Positions 25,436 to 36,452 of a DNA stretch of 64,000 bases are shown here, in pieces; the first letter of the stretch is position 1; the number at the start of each line of letters is the position of its first letter. The notes below the pieces were generated by a model. It had not been told where the DNA came from, did no database searches, and saw only the letters and a list, made by a program, of their open reading frames with translations. A program made the translations under genes and the position numbers. This stretch comes from Andreprevotia lacus DSM 23236 (lineage in GTDB: Bacteria > Pseudomonadota > Gammaproteobacteria > Burkholderiales > Chitinibacteraceae): the NCBI RefSeq assembly GCF_900176275.1, contig NZ_FWXD01000020.1, positions 1 to 64,000 on the forward strand, in the 5' to 3' direction.

Positions 25436-26173
25436 ATGGCAGCAATAACACTGTGCCCTAAAGAATTAATGACAAATGCACTTTCAAACAAAAAATCCGC
25501 GCAAAATTTTGAAGAAACTCAATTATTCCCAATACTAGAGCTTATTGAGGCATGCGAAGAAGCTGGAATTTCTCTTGTTTTCTCAAGAGAAATTCTTGGA
25601 GAAATAACAGAAAAAGCTCCTTGGGATGCTCAAGAAGAGAATATTCGATCATATTTGAATGACTGGTACAACGGGATCATTGTTCCTTTGCAAAAATGCA
25701 CAAACCTTCTTACCGGAGGAGCCCCCCCGGAAGATATTTGCGACCAAATATCAGATACAAATATACACAATCACTTCAAGGATTTAATTTCACAACTTGA
25801 TACCGATTCAACGAAAATTCTTGGGAAGTCGCTTTTTAGCATATATGCAACAAACCCTTGCCCCGAAAACCCAAAATGTGGGAATGGGTTACTAATTCAC
25901 GGGTTCCCAAAAGACAAAGAAAATTTAAAAAAAATTAAATACCCAATATATCTCATATATCCGATAGAGCTGCCAGCCGATGGCCCCAATCCATTTACCC
26001 CCCCCAAAAACTGGGATAAATCTGGAAGTCCACAAAGATCTTCAGCCGACAACGGATATGTGGATCGAACAGGGCGCTCATGGTGCTGGGATAAAATGCA
26101 TAATGACCACTGGGACGTTCAGCTAAAAAACGGCAGTCATCTAAATATTTTTCCAAACGGTACGGAGAGATAG
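25436..26173 (+). CDS. Unrecognised partner protein with toxin-like C-terminus
   Basis: A 245-aa protein I cannot assign to a family. Its ribosome site (GGAGG) lies inside the end of the ATPase gene, so the two are co-translated. Residues 1-205 are mostly helical and charged, with a CPENPKCGNG segment near 140. The last 37 residues (DRTGRSWCWDKMH, DHWDVQ, then NIFPNG) resemble the C-terminal strand-rich catalytic ends of polymorphic toxins, where a Trp-Asp-Val-Gln and a final Asn-x-x-Pro-x-Gly are typical. By context it could be the effector (a nuclease) activated by the ATPase. This is inference. Codon use is AT-rich like the ATPase. Confidence 0.7.
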   Translation: MAAITLCPKELMTNALSNKKSAQNFEETQLFPILELIEACEEAGISLVFSREILGEITEKAPWDAQEENIRSYLNDWYNGIIVPLQKCTNLLTGGAPPEDICDQISDTNIHNHFKDLISQLDTDSTKILGKSLFSIYATNPCPENPKCGNGLLIHGFPKDKENLKKIKYPIYLIYPIELPADGPNPFTPPKNWDKSGSPQRSSADNGYVDRTGRSWCWDKMHNDHWDVQLKNGSHLNIFPNGTER

Positions 26174-26513
26174 TCCGCACAAGAAATCTAGGCATACAAC
26201 TAACTCTCATTCATCGATATTCAATACGACTCTTTGCGCGCATCTCCCAAAGAGCACTTCCAAAAGCCTAATTATGTGGAACTCTAAAGGCCTAAATCGG
26301 TTTACTATACAATCGGCCGAATTGAGAAATTGGTTTTTGGAAGTACGCCCAATAGATGTCAATCGTACCACTTTCAGAAAACAGCAAGGTCTCTCGCTGC
26401 AACAGGTGCGTGGATTCAACAAAGAAACGCCATTACCGCACGCTCCCAAACTGTTTAGGACTCGGCAGTGCCAGGCCCTTGGTACTGTTCATTTGCAACA
26501 GAGGGCAAATAAA
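26174..26513. other. AT-rich stretch without a recognised gene
   Basis: No convincing gene is seen. The only sizeable frame, from 26274, has no recognisable motif and runs into the fossil junction. This is the downstream edge of the AT-rich island. Confidence 0.5.
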
Positions 26514-26774
26514 CTCAATCGTTGTACCCCAAGTTGGGTGCCAAATCGCGCTCTACCCGCTCCATGCTCACCCCACGGCGCTGCGCGTAGCTTTACACCT
26601 GCTCCTTGTCGATCTTGCACGCCGCAAAGTACTGCGGGTGGCTGAAATAGGTGCCGCTCACTGCTACCGTGGGCAACATGGCGTAGCTCACGCCTGGTAA
26701 GCCGGTACCACCACCGGCCCGGTGGCGGAATCAGGGCTACAGCCAGCATGGCGGGCTTGAGGCTCGAGCTTCAT
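26514..26774 (-). pseudogene. Fused remnant: metH 3' end joined to metY 5' end
   Basis: Positions 26514-26687 align closely with the last 175 bases of metH (27801-27977), including the CACCCCACGGCGCTGCGCG block, with point changes and a 3-base loss. Positions 26681-26774 align with the first 97 bases of metY (22145-22241) and translate as [15 protein letters not shown], against MKFESQAIHAGYSPD in MetY. The junction lies in GGCGTAGC (26680-26687), present at the matching points of both intact genes. Similarity to metY upstream DNA continues beyond 26774 (GCAATCTA). The order (metH end, then metY start on the plus strand) is that of a tandem-duplication junction. It is not functional. Confidence 0.85.
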
Positions 26775-26925
26775 TGCACATTGCTGACCTTGATGCACCA
26801 AACAGGGCCCATATCGCAATCTAGCAGGAAGCAGGTCGAGCCCCGATGAAATCATGGATGCCCTGCCTGGCCCGATCGGCGATTTACCCCGGGCGAGTTG
26901 CACATTGGCAGCCCTGCCCGCCGGT

Positions 26926-27666
26926 TTATTTGGCGTGCGCCTGTTGCGCTGCTTCAACAGTCGCTTGCGCGCTGGAGGTTGCCGCGACAAACAACGCCAG
27001 GTGGGCAGCCGGCGCTTCGCCGTTCACGATACGGCCAACCGCGTCGCTGTAGTCATCAACCGCCACTTCCAGGCTCAGCGCGTATTGCGGCTTGCCCGCT
27101 TTGCCAAACACATGCTGCAGATAGGAGTGGGAACCACAGAGGATTTCCCAGCCGGTGCGGTCGCCTTCCGGCATGCTCGGTACCCGCTTCAGGAAGGCAT
27201 TCCATGCCTTGCTGCCAAAGGCGCGCTTGGCCGAGGCCACATCAAAATTCCCGCACTCCTTGACGTTCGCGCGGCCGGTGGGCGCGGGGTAAATGCTGCC
27301 CTGCTTGCTGTCGAGTGGATAGCCCGCCTGGGTAAAGTAGCCGTGGCTGCCGTAGTAGGTCTTGTAAACGTCATCGCCACGACGCGAGGCAAACTCGAGC
27401 TTGTAGCCCCACAGCTTGCCTTGCTTGTCGAAATAGACATACGCGCCGTTGATCTTGTCCGCCGCCAGCTGCGGCGGCAAGGTCTTCTGGAAATAGCTGA
27501 CCGGTGCCTCAAACGCGCCCTGATACATCGATTCTTCGAGTGCGCCAAGTTTGCCGACCTTGGCCGACACCTGCGCCTGGGTGCTGCCAATCAGCTCCTG
27601 ACCAAGACCGATTTCTGCCTGTGCTGCCCCGGCAAGCAGCAGTACCGCGAGTGCAATTGCGCGCAT
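26926..27666 (-). CDS. Exported protein of unknown function
   Basis: A 246-aa protein with a cleavable signal peptide (MRAIALAVLLLAGAAQA, then EIGLG). The mature part is predicted mixed alpha/beta with segments such as YVYFDKQGKLWGYKLEF and two Cys (KECGN, EILCGSH) that could pair in the periplasm. I do not recognise the family. The last 20 residues are Ala/Gln-rich. It is flanked by the metH/metY fossil and metH and, on the duplication model, may be the only survivor of a once-duplicated pair. Confidence 0.65.
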   Translation of the reverse strand: MRAIALAVLLLAGAAQAEIGLGQELIGSTQAQVSAKVGKLGALEESMYQGAFEAPVSYFQKTLPPQLAADKINGAYVYFDKQGKLWGYKLEFASRRGDDVYKTYYGSHGYFTQAGYPLDSKQGSIYPAPTGRANVKECGNFDVASAKRAFGSKAWNAFLKRVPSMPEGDRTGWEILCGSHSYLQHVFGKAGKPQYALSLEVAVDDYSDAVGRIVNGEAPAAHLALFVAATSSAQATVEAAQQAHAK

Positions 27667-27800
27667 GACCCATTCATCCAGATAAAGTGAGGGCCGAATT
27701 ATTTCTCACGCAGAAAGCAAATACAAAACAAACACAAAAATTGTTGCAAAGAAGCGCAAGACTTCCAGGCAACCGGCGGTGACTGCGCACCGCCGCTTGA

Positions 27801-31517
<3,717 letters not shown>

Positions 31518-31645
31518 GGGCGTGTGGGGCAAAAGCAAAATAGCCGACCATTTTAACCTGACAGCGCCATTTTTCCCCGTAAAAACAATGCAAACTGACC
31601 GCAGGTACGGCGGTACCGCCGCAAACGGGGCGCAGCACGATGCGC

Positions 31646-31676
31646 TTGCGTTAGAGTGCACTCCAACTTTTACGCT
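31646..31676 (+). promoter_or_regulatory. MerR-type promoter with 19-base spacer and operator
   Basis: -35 TTGCGT (31646-31651), 19-base spacer, -10 TACGCT (31671-31676). The over-long spacer holds the near-perfect palindrome TTAGAGTGCACTCCAA (31651-31666). This is the layout MerR-family activators untwist, so the gene at 31686 probably activates its own operon. Confidence 0.8.
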
Positions 31677-31685
31677 GTGCAAACC

Positions 31686-32126
31686 ATGATGCTTTCAATT
31701 CGCGACGTTGCCACGCAGACCGGGCTGACCGCCCATACGCTGCGCTATTACGAGGCCATCGGTCTGCTGGGGCCCATCAGCCGCTCGCGCAGCGGCCAGC
31801 GCCAGTACAGCCCGGCCGACCTCAACTGGCTGGCGTTTTTGCTGCGGCTGCGCAGCACCGGCATGGGCATACGCGACATGCAGCGCTACGCCACGCTGCG
31901 CCGCGAGGGTGCCACGCTGCAGAGCGTGCAGCAGCGCGAAGCCCTGCTGGTGCAGCACGCCGCGCGGCTGGAGGATGAAATCGGTCAGCTGCAGCAAACG
32001 CTGGCGGTACTGCACGACAAGATCGCGCTGTACCGCACGCAGGCGGGCGAGCTGAAAGCATCGTGTTCTTTTCCATCGCAAGGAGCACAGCATGCAAGCA
32101 CTGCACACCCCGAACCCGATCACTGA
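31686..32126 (+). CDS. MerR-family transcriptional regulator
   Basis: A 146-aa regulator with a winged-helix N-terminus ([25 protein letters not shown], then [16 protein letters not shown]) and a long C-terminal dimerisation helix. The only Cys is in the C-terminal tail (SCSFPSQ), so a Cys-clustered metal site is absent; a redox or small-molecule signal is more likely. Starts at 31686 and 31689 are equivalent. It overlaps the CMD-SnoaL gene by 35 bases and is preceded by the 19-base-spacer promoter. Confidence 0.9.
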   Translation: MMLSIRDVATQTGLTAHTLRYYEAIGLLGPISRSRSGQRQYSPADLNWLAFLLRLRSTGMGIRDMQRYATLRREGATLQSVQQREALLVQHAARLEDEIGQLQQTLAVLHDKIALYRTQAGELKASCSFPSQGAQHASTAHPEPDH

Positions 32127-32898
32127 CGCCGCCGAGCGCTACCAAGCCGGGCTGGCGCGGCTGCGCGAGGTCGATGCCGAAGCTGGCGAAAAGGTAATCG
32201 CCAGCCTGGCCGGCATCGCCCCCGATCTGGGGCGCTACATCATTGATTTCGGCTTTGGCGAGATTTACCGCCGCCCGGGGCTGAGCCTGGGCCAGCGCGA
32301 GCTGGCCACCGTGGCCATGCTGGCCGCCATGGGCACGGCCACGCCGCAGCTCAAGGTGCATTTGCACGCGGCGCTGAATGTGGGGCTGAGCGAGCAGGAA
32401 ATCATCGAAGCATTGATCCAGTGCGCGCTCTACGCGGGCTTTCCTGCCGCGCTGAACGCGGTCTTTGCCGCGCGCGACGTGTTTGCCGAGCACCAGCCGC
32501 CTGCCCCGCCGCTGGCGCCGCTGGCGGTAGCACGGGCCTTTGTGGCCAGCCTGCAGACCGGCCAGCCCGCGTTGCACCTGTTGAGCGACGATGTGCACTG
32601 GCAGGTGCCGGGCGACCGCGCGCAAGTGCCGTGGGCCGGCGAGCGGCACGGCAAGGCCGAGGTCACCCAATGGCTGGGGGAAGTGGCCGCTGCCGGCACG
32701 CCGCTGCACCTCACCGCCACGCGCTGGTATGAGGGGGAGGACGAAGCGCTGCTGCGCGGCCGCTTGGGCTACCGCTACCGCAACGGGCGGGAATACGAAG
32801 GGGAATTCGTGATGCGTTTTGTGGTGCAGGGTGGCTTGATCCGCGCCTATCAAATTCATGAGGACAGTGCCGCCATCGCTGCAGCCTGGCTGGCGTAA
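32092..32898 (+). CDS. Carboxymuconolactone decarboxylase-like / SnoaL-like fusion protein
   Basis: A 268-aa fusion. Residues 1-130 are a CMD/AhpD-like domain (YRRPGLSLGQRELATVAMLAAMG, LHAALNVGLSEQEIIEALIQCALYAGFPAA), but it lacks the CxxC of AhpD peroxidase partners, so it is closer to the CMD decarboxylase branch. Residues 145-268 form a SnoaL/NTF2-like domain (LLSDDVHWQVPG, GKAEVTQWL, MRFVVQGGLIRAYQIHEDSAAI). AAGGAG precedes the ATG. It overlaps merR by 35 bases, so it is the regulator's main target by context. An enzyme acting on a small electrophile or quinone-like substrate is a guess. Confidence 0.82.
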   Translation: MQALHTPNPITDAAERYQAGLARLREVDAEAGEKVIASLAGIAPDLGRYIIDFGFGEIYRRPGLSLGQRELATVAMLAAMGTATPQLKVHLHAALNVGLSEQEIIEALIQCALYAGFPAALNAVFAARDVFAEHQPPAPPLAPLAVARAFVASLQTGQPALHLLSDDVHWQVPGDRAQVPWAGERHGKAEVTQWLGEVAAAGTPLHLTATRWYEGEDEALLRGRLGYRYRNGREYEGEFVMRFVVQGGLIRAYQIHEDSAAIAAAWLA

Positions 32899-32935
32899 CA
32901 ACGATTGCCCGGCCAGCGGCCGGGCAACATGCCGA

Positions 32936-33181
32936 TCACGCCTTCTTGATCAGGCGTACCACCACGATGAGCAAGACCGCGCCGCAGGTGGCCACGATCA
33001 AGCGCCCCAGGGTGCCGCTACCGGCGCCAAAGCCCAGAAAGCTGAACACCGAGCCGCCGACCATGGAGCCCAACACACCCAGGATCATGTTGCCCAGCAG
33101 GCCAAAGCCCCCGCCACGCACCAGCGTGCCGGCCAGCCAGCCGGCCACGATGCCGATCAGCAAAAACCACAGGAAATGCAT
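32936..33181 (-). CDS. GlsB/YeaQ/YmgE-family membrane protein
   Basis: An 81-aa, very hydrophobic protein with three membrane segments and the Gly-rich GWLAGTLVRGGGFGLLGNMILGVLG pattern of the transglycosylase-associated (YeaQ/YmgE, GlsB) family, linked in other bacteria to envelope stress. A ribosome site AAGGAG precedes the ATG at 33181; the longer frame adds a non-homologous leader. It is a single gene facing the CMD-SnoaL gene. Confidence 0.88.
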   Translation of the reverse strand: MHFLWFLLIGIVAGWLAGTLVRGGGFGLLGNMILGVLGSMVGGSVFSFLGFGAGSGTLGRLIVATCGAVLLIVVVRLIKKA

Positions 33182-33226
33182 AGTCAGCTCCTTGTATTTG
33201 CGACGCATTTGCCGCTTGTCGTCTTA

Positions 33227-33491
33227 GGGCCTGTTAACACTTATTTCGCGCTTGCGCTGGGCCGCAAAGAGGTCAGCTACAAGGCACGCAACGCGGCAAT
33301 AACCGGTTATTGCCAAGGCGCGTAACGCCGTAGATGGCCTCTTTGCGGCCCAGCCCTGCGGGTTCGGGGTATTTCGGGCGGTTCGCTGCGTTGCAAACCG
33401 CTTGCGGTACCCGTACCGCGGCGCGTTCTGCGCCTTGCGCTCCATCCCGAACTACCCCGAACGCAAGCGTGAAATAAGTGTTAACAGGCCC
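33227..33491. mobile_element. 265-bp MITE-like element with 30-bp inverted ends and TA flanks
   Basis: The ends GGGCCTGTTAACACTTATTT and its inverse match for about 30 of 31 bases; both sides are flanked by TA (33225-33226 and 33492-33493). An internal inverted repeat (GGCCGCAAAGAGG...CCTCTTTGCGGCC) and a perfect 20-base palindrome (GGCAATAACCGGTTATTGCC) lie inside. There is no coding capacity. The features fit a non-autonomous element moved by an IS630/mariner-type transposase, which uses TA targets. Confidence 0.75.
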
Positions 33492-33571
33492 TAGTTTCCG
33501 CCGGTCTGCCTGACAGCAGCAAGGCATTCTTCACGCGTATGATAGAGACAATGTCGTGATGGAGTCGTGAC

Positions 33572-33967
33572 ATGGCCAACATTGGCAATATACAGCGCAC
33601 CACCGCCACGCAAACCACCCAGACAGCGGTGGAGCGCAACGGGCAAACGCAGCAGGCGCGCAGCAACCGGCAGGAATCGCTGACGGTCAGCAAGCAGCAG
33701 GCAGACCGGGTGACGATCTCGCAGCAAGGCCAGCAACGGCTGCAGGCCGAGAGCAATATCAATCGTTCCAACGCCAACGCCCGCACCCAGCAGGCCAATA
33801 CGCAAACGCAGGTGGACGCACAACGCACCGTAGAGCGCCGCCGCAATGCCGAAGCCACAGAAAATCAGGCGCAGCAGCGCCGTATCGACCAGGCCGCGCA
33901 AGCCCCGGTCAAGGCCCCGACGCCGCCCGAGCCGAACAAGGGCAACAATATCGATGTCCGGGCCTAG
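33572..33967 (+). CDS. Hydrophilic Gln/Asn/Thr-rich protein, unknown function
   Basis: A 131-aa protein, very rich in Gln, Asn, Thr, Arg and Ala, with no hydrophobic segment. It starts MANIGNIQRTTATQTTQTAV and ends NKGNNIDVRA. The pattern suggests an intrinsically disordered protein. A GGAG ribosome site lies 8 bases before the ATG. It is isolated between repeat elements; no function can be proposed. A hairpin follows. Confidence 0.7.
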   Translation: MANIGNIQRTTATQTTQTAVERNGQTQQARSNRQESLTVSKQQADRVTISQQGQQRLQAESNINRSNANARTQQANTQTQVDAQRTVERRRNAEATENQAQQRRIDQAAQAPVKAPTPPEPNKGNNIDVRA

Positions 33968-33988
33968 GCCCGCGTCTTTCCAGCTTCA

Positions 33989-34008
33989 AGGGCCGCACAT
34001 GCGGCCCT
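33989..34008 (+). terminator. Hairpin downstream of the disordered-protein gene
   Basis: AGGGCCGCA-ca-TGCGGCCCT, 22 bases after the stop codon. No T-run, so it is a weak or rho-type terminator. Confidence 0.45.
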
Positions 34009-34050
34009 GATCGTTTGTGACGCCACCCACAAGATTGCCATGCTTCGCGC

Positions 34051-34159
34051 AGGGCGCAATAGCGCAGCGTAATGCGCCACAGCAACCATTCGTTTGCCAC
34101 CACGTATGCTCGGCCTGCCGGGGCATGCGGCGCAATGTGCGTTGCTTATTGCGCCCTAC
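34051..34159. repeat. GGGCGCAATA palindromic repeat, copy 1
   Basis: A large imperfect hairpin opens AGGGCGCAATAGCGCAGCGT and closes GCTTATTGCGCCCTACT. Related copies are at 34202-34312, 34961-34999 (half) and 45652-45745. No coding potential. Confidence 0.75.
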
Positions 34160-34201
34160 TTGCTGCCAAGTGCCCCCTTGATCAGTGGCCTTTCCAGCGA
34201 G

Positions 34202-34312
34202 TAGGGCGCATTAGCGTATGCGTAATGCGCCGTAGCAAGCATTCATTTGCCGCCGCGTATGCTCGGCCAGCCGGGGCATACGGCGCAATGCGCTGCGCTT
34301 ATTGCGCCCTAC
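34202..34312. repeat. GGGCGCAATA palindromic repeat, copy 2
   Basis: Same element as 34051-34159, about 80-90% alike by eye, including the inner GTATGCTCGGCC-GCCGGGGCATNCGGCGCAATG segment. The two copies are direct repeats separated by 42 bases. Confidence 0.75.
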
Positions 34313-34340
34313 TCGCTGCTTACGCGTCACTTGGCTAAGC

Positions 34341-34693
34341 CAAGCGGTGCCCTGCGCTGCAAGACTATCCCGGCGGGTCGGTAACTCGGCCCTGCGGGCC
34401 TCAAACATCCCTCCCCTTAGCCCGGGCTTGGCTTTGCTGCTCGGCGCTTCAGAAGGGATAAGGGTGGTTTGCGACTTGCCGTGGCAAACCGAGATGATTG
34501 CGGAATATCGATATGGTTGAACTTCAATGTGCAGCGTTGCCGGACTGCTTGCGACGGAGCGCCCTTCCCCTTCTAAAGCGCTGAGCAGCACAGCACGACA
34601 CGGGGCCGTCGGGAATCGCATGTTTGAGGCCTGCAAGGCCGAGTTCGATTCCCGCCGTGGCGGGCGAGCAGCGCAAGGCACTACCTGGCTTTG
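34341..34693. repeat. Long imperfect inverted repeat (about 125-bp arms)
   Basis: The left arm (34341-34467: GGTGCCCTGCGCTGC..., ACTCGGCCCTGCGGGCCTCA, GCTGCTCGGCGCTTCAGAAG) matches the inverse of the right arm (34561-34693) with scattered changes, leaving a loop of about 90 bases. It could fold into a very long hairpin. No gene, and no transposase. Confidence 0.65.
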
Positions 34694-34718
34694 CGCCAGC
34701 AAAGGCGGGTAGCGCTTT

Positions 34719-34833
34719 AGAGCCGCTAACAAAACCAAGTGAAGCGGTGCTGGCAAGGCACGCGAAACGCAGACAGTACAAGGCGTACGGCCAGTGAGCG
34801 TAACGCCGCCAGCAGGGTTTTGTTAGCGGCTCT
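34719..34833. repeat. 115-bp inverted-repeat element, well-preserved copy
   Basis: Ends AGAGCCGCTAACAAAACC and GGTTTTGTTAGCGGCTCT. The interior (GAAGCGGTGCTGGCAAGGCA and CGAAACGCAGACAGTACAAG) is nearly identical to the copy at 60687-60801, with exactly the same length. Confidence 0.85.
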
Positions 34834-34852
34834 TAGCAGGGTCGCACGGGAT

Positions 34853-34882
34853 TGTTAAGGGGGTGGCGAGACGCCCCCTTAA
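34853..34882. terminator. Strong hairpin in the repeat region
   Basis: GTTAAGGGGG-tggcgagacg-CCCCCTTAAC. The sequence is symmetric, so it could act on either strand; it lies 140 bases downstream of the hslU stop. Confidence 0.4.
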
Positions 34883-34960
34883 CCTGCCTGCCGGGCGGAG
34901 CCGGCACCCAAAACACCGCGCCGCAGGCGCTAATACATGGAACTTATACCTCGACAGCGC

Positions 34961-34999
34961 AGGCATACGGCGCAATGCGCGTTGCTTATTGCGCCCTAC
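34961..34999. repeat. GGGCGCAATA repeat, right half only
   Basis: AGGCATACGGCGCAATGCGC then GTTGCTTATTGCGCCCTACC, identical in type to the closing half of the copies at 34051 and 34202. It lies just beyond the hslU 3' end. Confidence 0.65.
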
Positions 35000-35023
35000 C
35001 AACTGAGCTCAAAACCAGCCCCA

Positions 35024-36349
35024 TCACAACACGTACCGCGCCAGATCCTCATCCTGCGCCAGCGCCCCCAGCCGACTTTCCACATAGGCCGCGTCCACTG
35101 TCACCGTGCCGCTTTTGACGCTGAACGACACATCCTCCAACAACTTTTCCATCACCGTGTGCAGGCGGCGGGCGCCGATGTTTTCGGTGCTTTCGTTCAC
35201 CTGATAGGCGATCTCGGCCAGGCGGCGTACGCCGTCGTCGGCGAACTCCAGCCCGACCCCCTCGGTGGCCAGCAGTGCCTGGTATTGCCGGGTCAGGCAG
35301 GCGTCGGTGCCGGTGAGGATGCGGCCGAAGTCTTCCACGGTCAGCGAGGACAATTCCACCCGGATCGGCAAGCGGCCCTGCAGCTCGGGAATCAGGTCAG
35401 ACGGTTTGGCTAGCTGGAACGCGCCGCTGGCAATGAACAGGATATGGTCGGTCTTGACCATGCCGTACTTGGTGCTGACCGTGGTTCCCTCCACCAGCGG
35501 CAGCAGATCGCGCTGCACGCCCTGGCGGCTGACTTCGCCGCCGCTGCCTTCGGCGCGGCTGGTGACTTTGTCGATTTCGTCGATGAACACGATGCCGCTC
35601 TGCTCGACCGCGTGCAGTGCATCGGCCTTGAGGTCTTCATCATTGACCAGCTTGGCTGCTTCCTCGTCGGTCAACAGCTTGAGTGCCTCGGGCACCTTGA
35701 GCTTTTGCGGCTTTTTCTTGTCGGCAAAGGCGTTCTTGAACATGCCTTGCAGCTGGCTGGAAAAATCCTCCATGCCCGGCGGGCTGAAGATTTCCATGCT
35801 CGGTGCTGCAGCGGCCACGTCGATTTCGATTTCCTTGTCGTCGAATTTGCCCTCGCGCAGCATCTTGCGGAATTTCTGCCGCGTTTCGCTGCCCTGCTCG
35901 ATATCGCCGACCGAGGCATAGGGGTTCTTGGGCGGCGGCGGCAGCAACACGTCCAGCACGCGTTCTTCGGCAGCATCTTCGGCCTTGGCACGGTTGCGCT
36001 TGATGGCGATGTCGCGCGCGCCCTTGATGGCAATCTCGACCAGATCACGGATGATGCTGTCGACATCCTTGCCCACATAGCCCACCTCGGTGAACTTGGT
36101 GGCTTCCACCTTGATGAAGGGCGCATCGGCCAGCCGCGCCAGCCGGCGCGCGATCTCGGTCTTGCCCACGCCGGTGGGGCCGATCATCAGGATGTTCTTG
36201 GGGGTGATTTCGTGGCGCAGCGGCTCGGCCACCTGCTGGCGACGCCAGCGGTTGCGCAGCGCAATGGCGACGGCGCGCTTGGCATCGGCCTGGCCGACGA
36301 TGTGCTTGTCCAGCTCGTGGACGATTTCCTGCGGGGTCATGGTGCTCAT
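35024..36349 (-). CDS. hslU: HslU, ATPase subunit of the HslUV protease
   Basis: A 441-aa AAA+ unfoldase of normal length that feeds substrates to HslV. Walker A is GPTGVGKTE near residue 60, the pore loop is GYVGKDV near 90, and Walker B is [10 protein letters not shown] near 255. The variable I-domain lies between, and the C-terminal sensor-2 region ([18 protein letters not shown]) and the HslV-activating tail DEDLARYVL are intact. The start [20 protein letters not shown] matches the family; the frame extends upstream into unrelated sequence. In most bacteria hslV precedes hslU directly; here that place is taken by a divergent histidine kinase gene, so hslU stands alone. Confidence 0.96.
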   Translation of the reverse strand: MSTMTPQEIVHELDKHIVGQADAKRAVAIALRNRWRRQQVAEPLRHEITPKNILMIGPTGVGKTEIARRLARLADAPFIKVEATKFTEVGYVGKDVDSIIRDLVEIAIKGARDIAIKRNRAKAEDAAEERVLDVLLPPPPKNPYASVGDIEQGSETRQKFRKMLREGKFDDKEIEIDVAAAAPSMEIFSPPGMEDFSSQLQGMFKNAFADKKKPQKLKVPEALKLLTDEEAAKLVNDEDLKADALHAVEQSGIVFIDEIDKVTSRAEGSGGEVSRQGVQRDLLPLVEGTTVSTKYGMVKTDHILFIASGAFQLAKPSDLIPELQGRLPIRVELSSLTVEDFGRILTGTDACLTRQYQALLATEGVGLEFADDGVRRLAEIAYQVNESTENIGARRLHTVMEKLLEDVSFSVKSGTVTVDAAYVESRLGALAQDEDLARYVL

Positions 36350-36452
36350 GAGGGGCATCCATCGGGAACGATAGCTGCAAGATGATGCCGCCGCGCCGGA
36401 TTTAAAGCGCCGGCTATAGTTGTAATACTGACCATTCTGCCCGGTAGAGGCC

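Noticed and set aside
26274-26645. 123-aa plus-strand frame downstream of the AAA module
   Set aside because: It runs into the metH fossil in antisense and has no motif or ribosome site.
31518-31685. Cobalamin riboswitch in front of metH
   Set aside because: The region is too short (168 bases, shared with a divergent MerR promoter) and no B12-box-like segment was seen.
34613-34693. tRNA-like T-loop (GAGTTCGATTCCC) inside the long inverted repeat
   Set aside because: Only this arm resembles a tRNA; no acceptor, D or anticodon arms fit, and the opposite arm holds its inverse.
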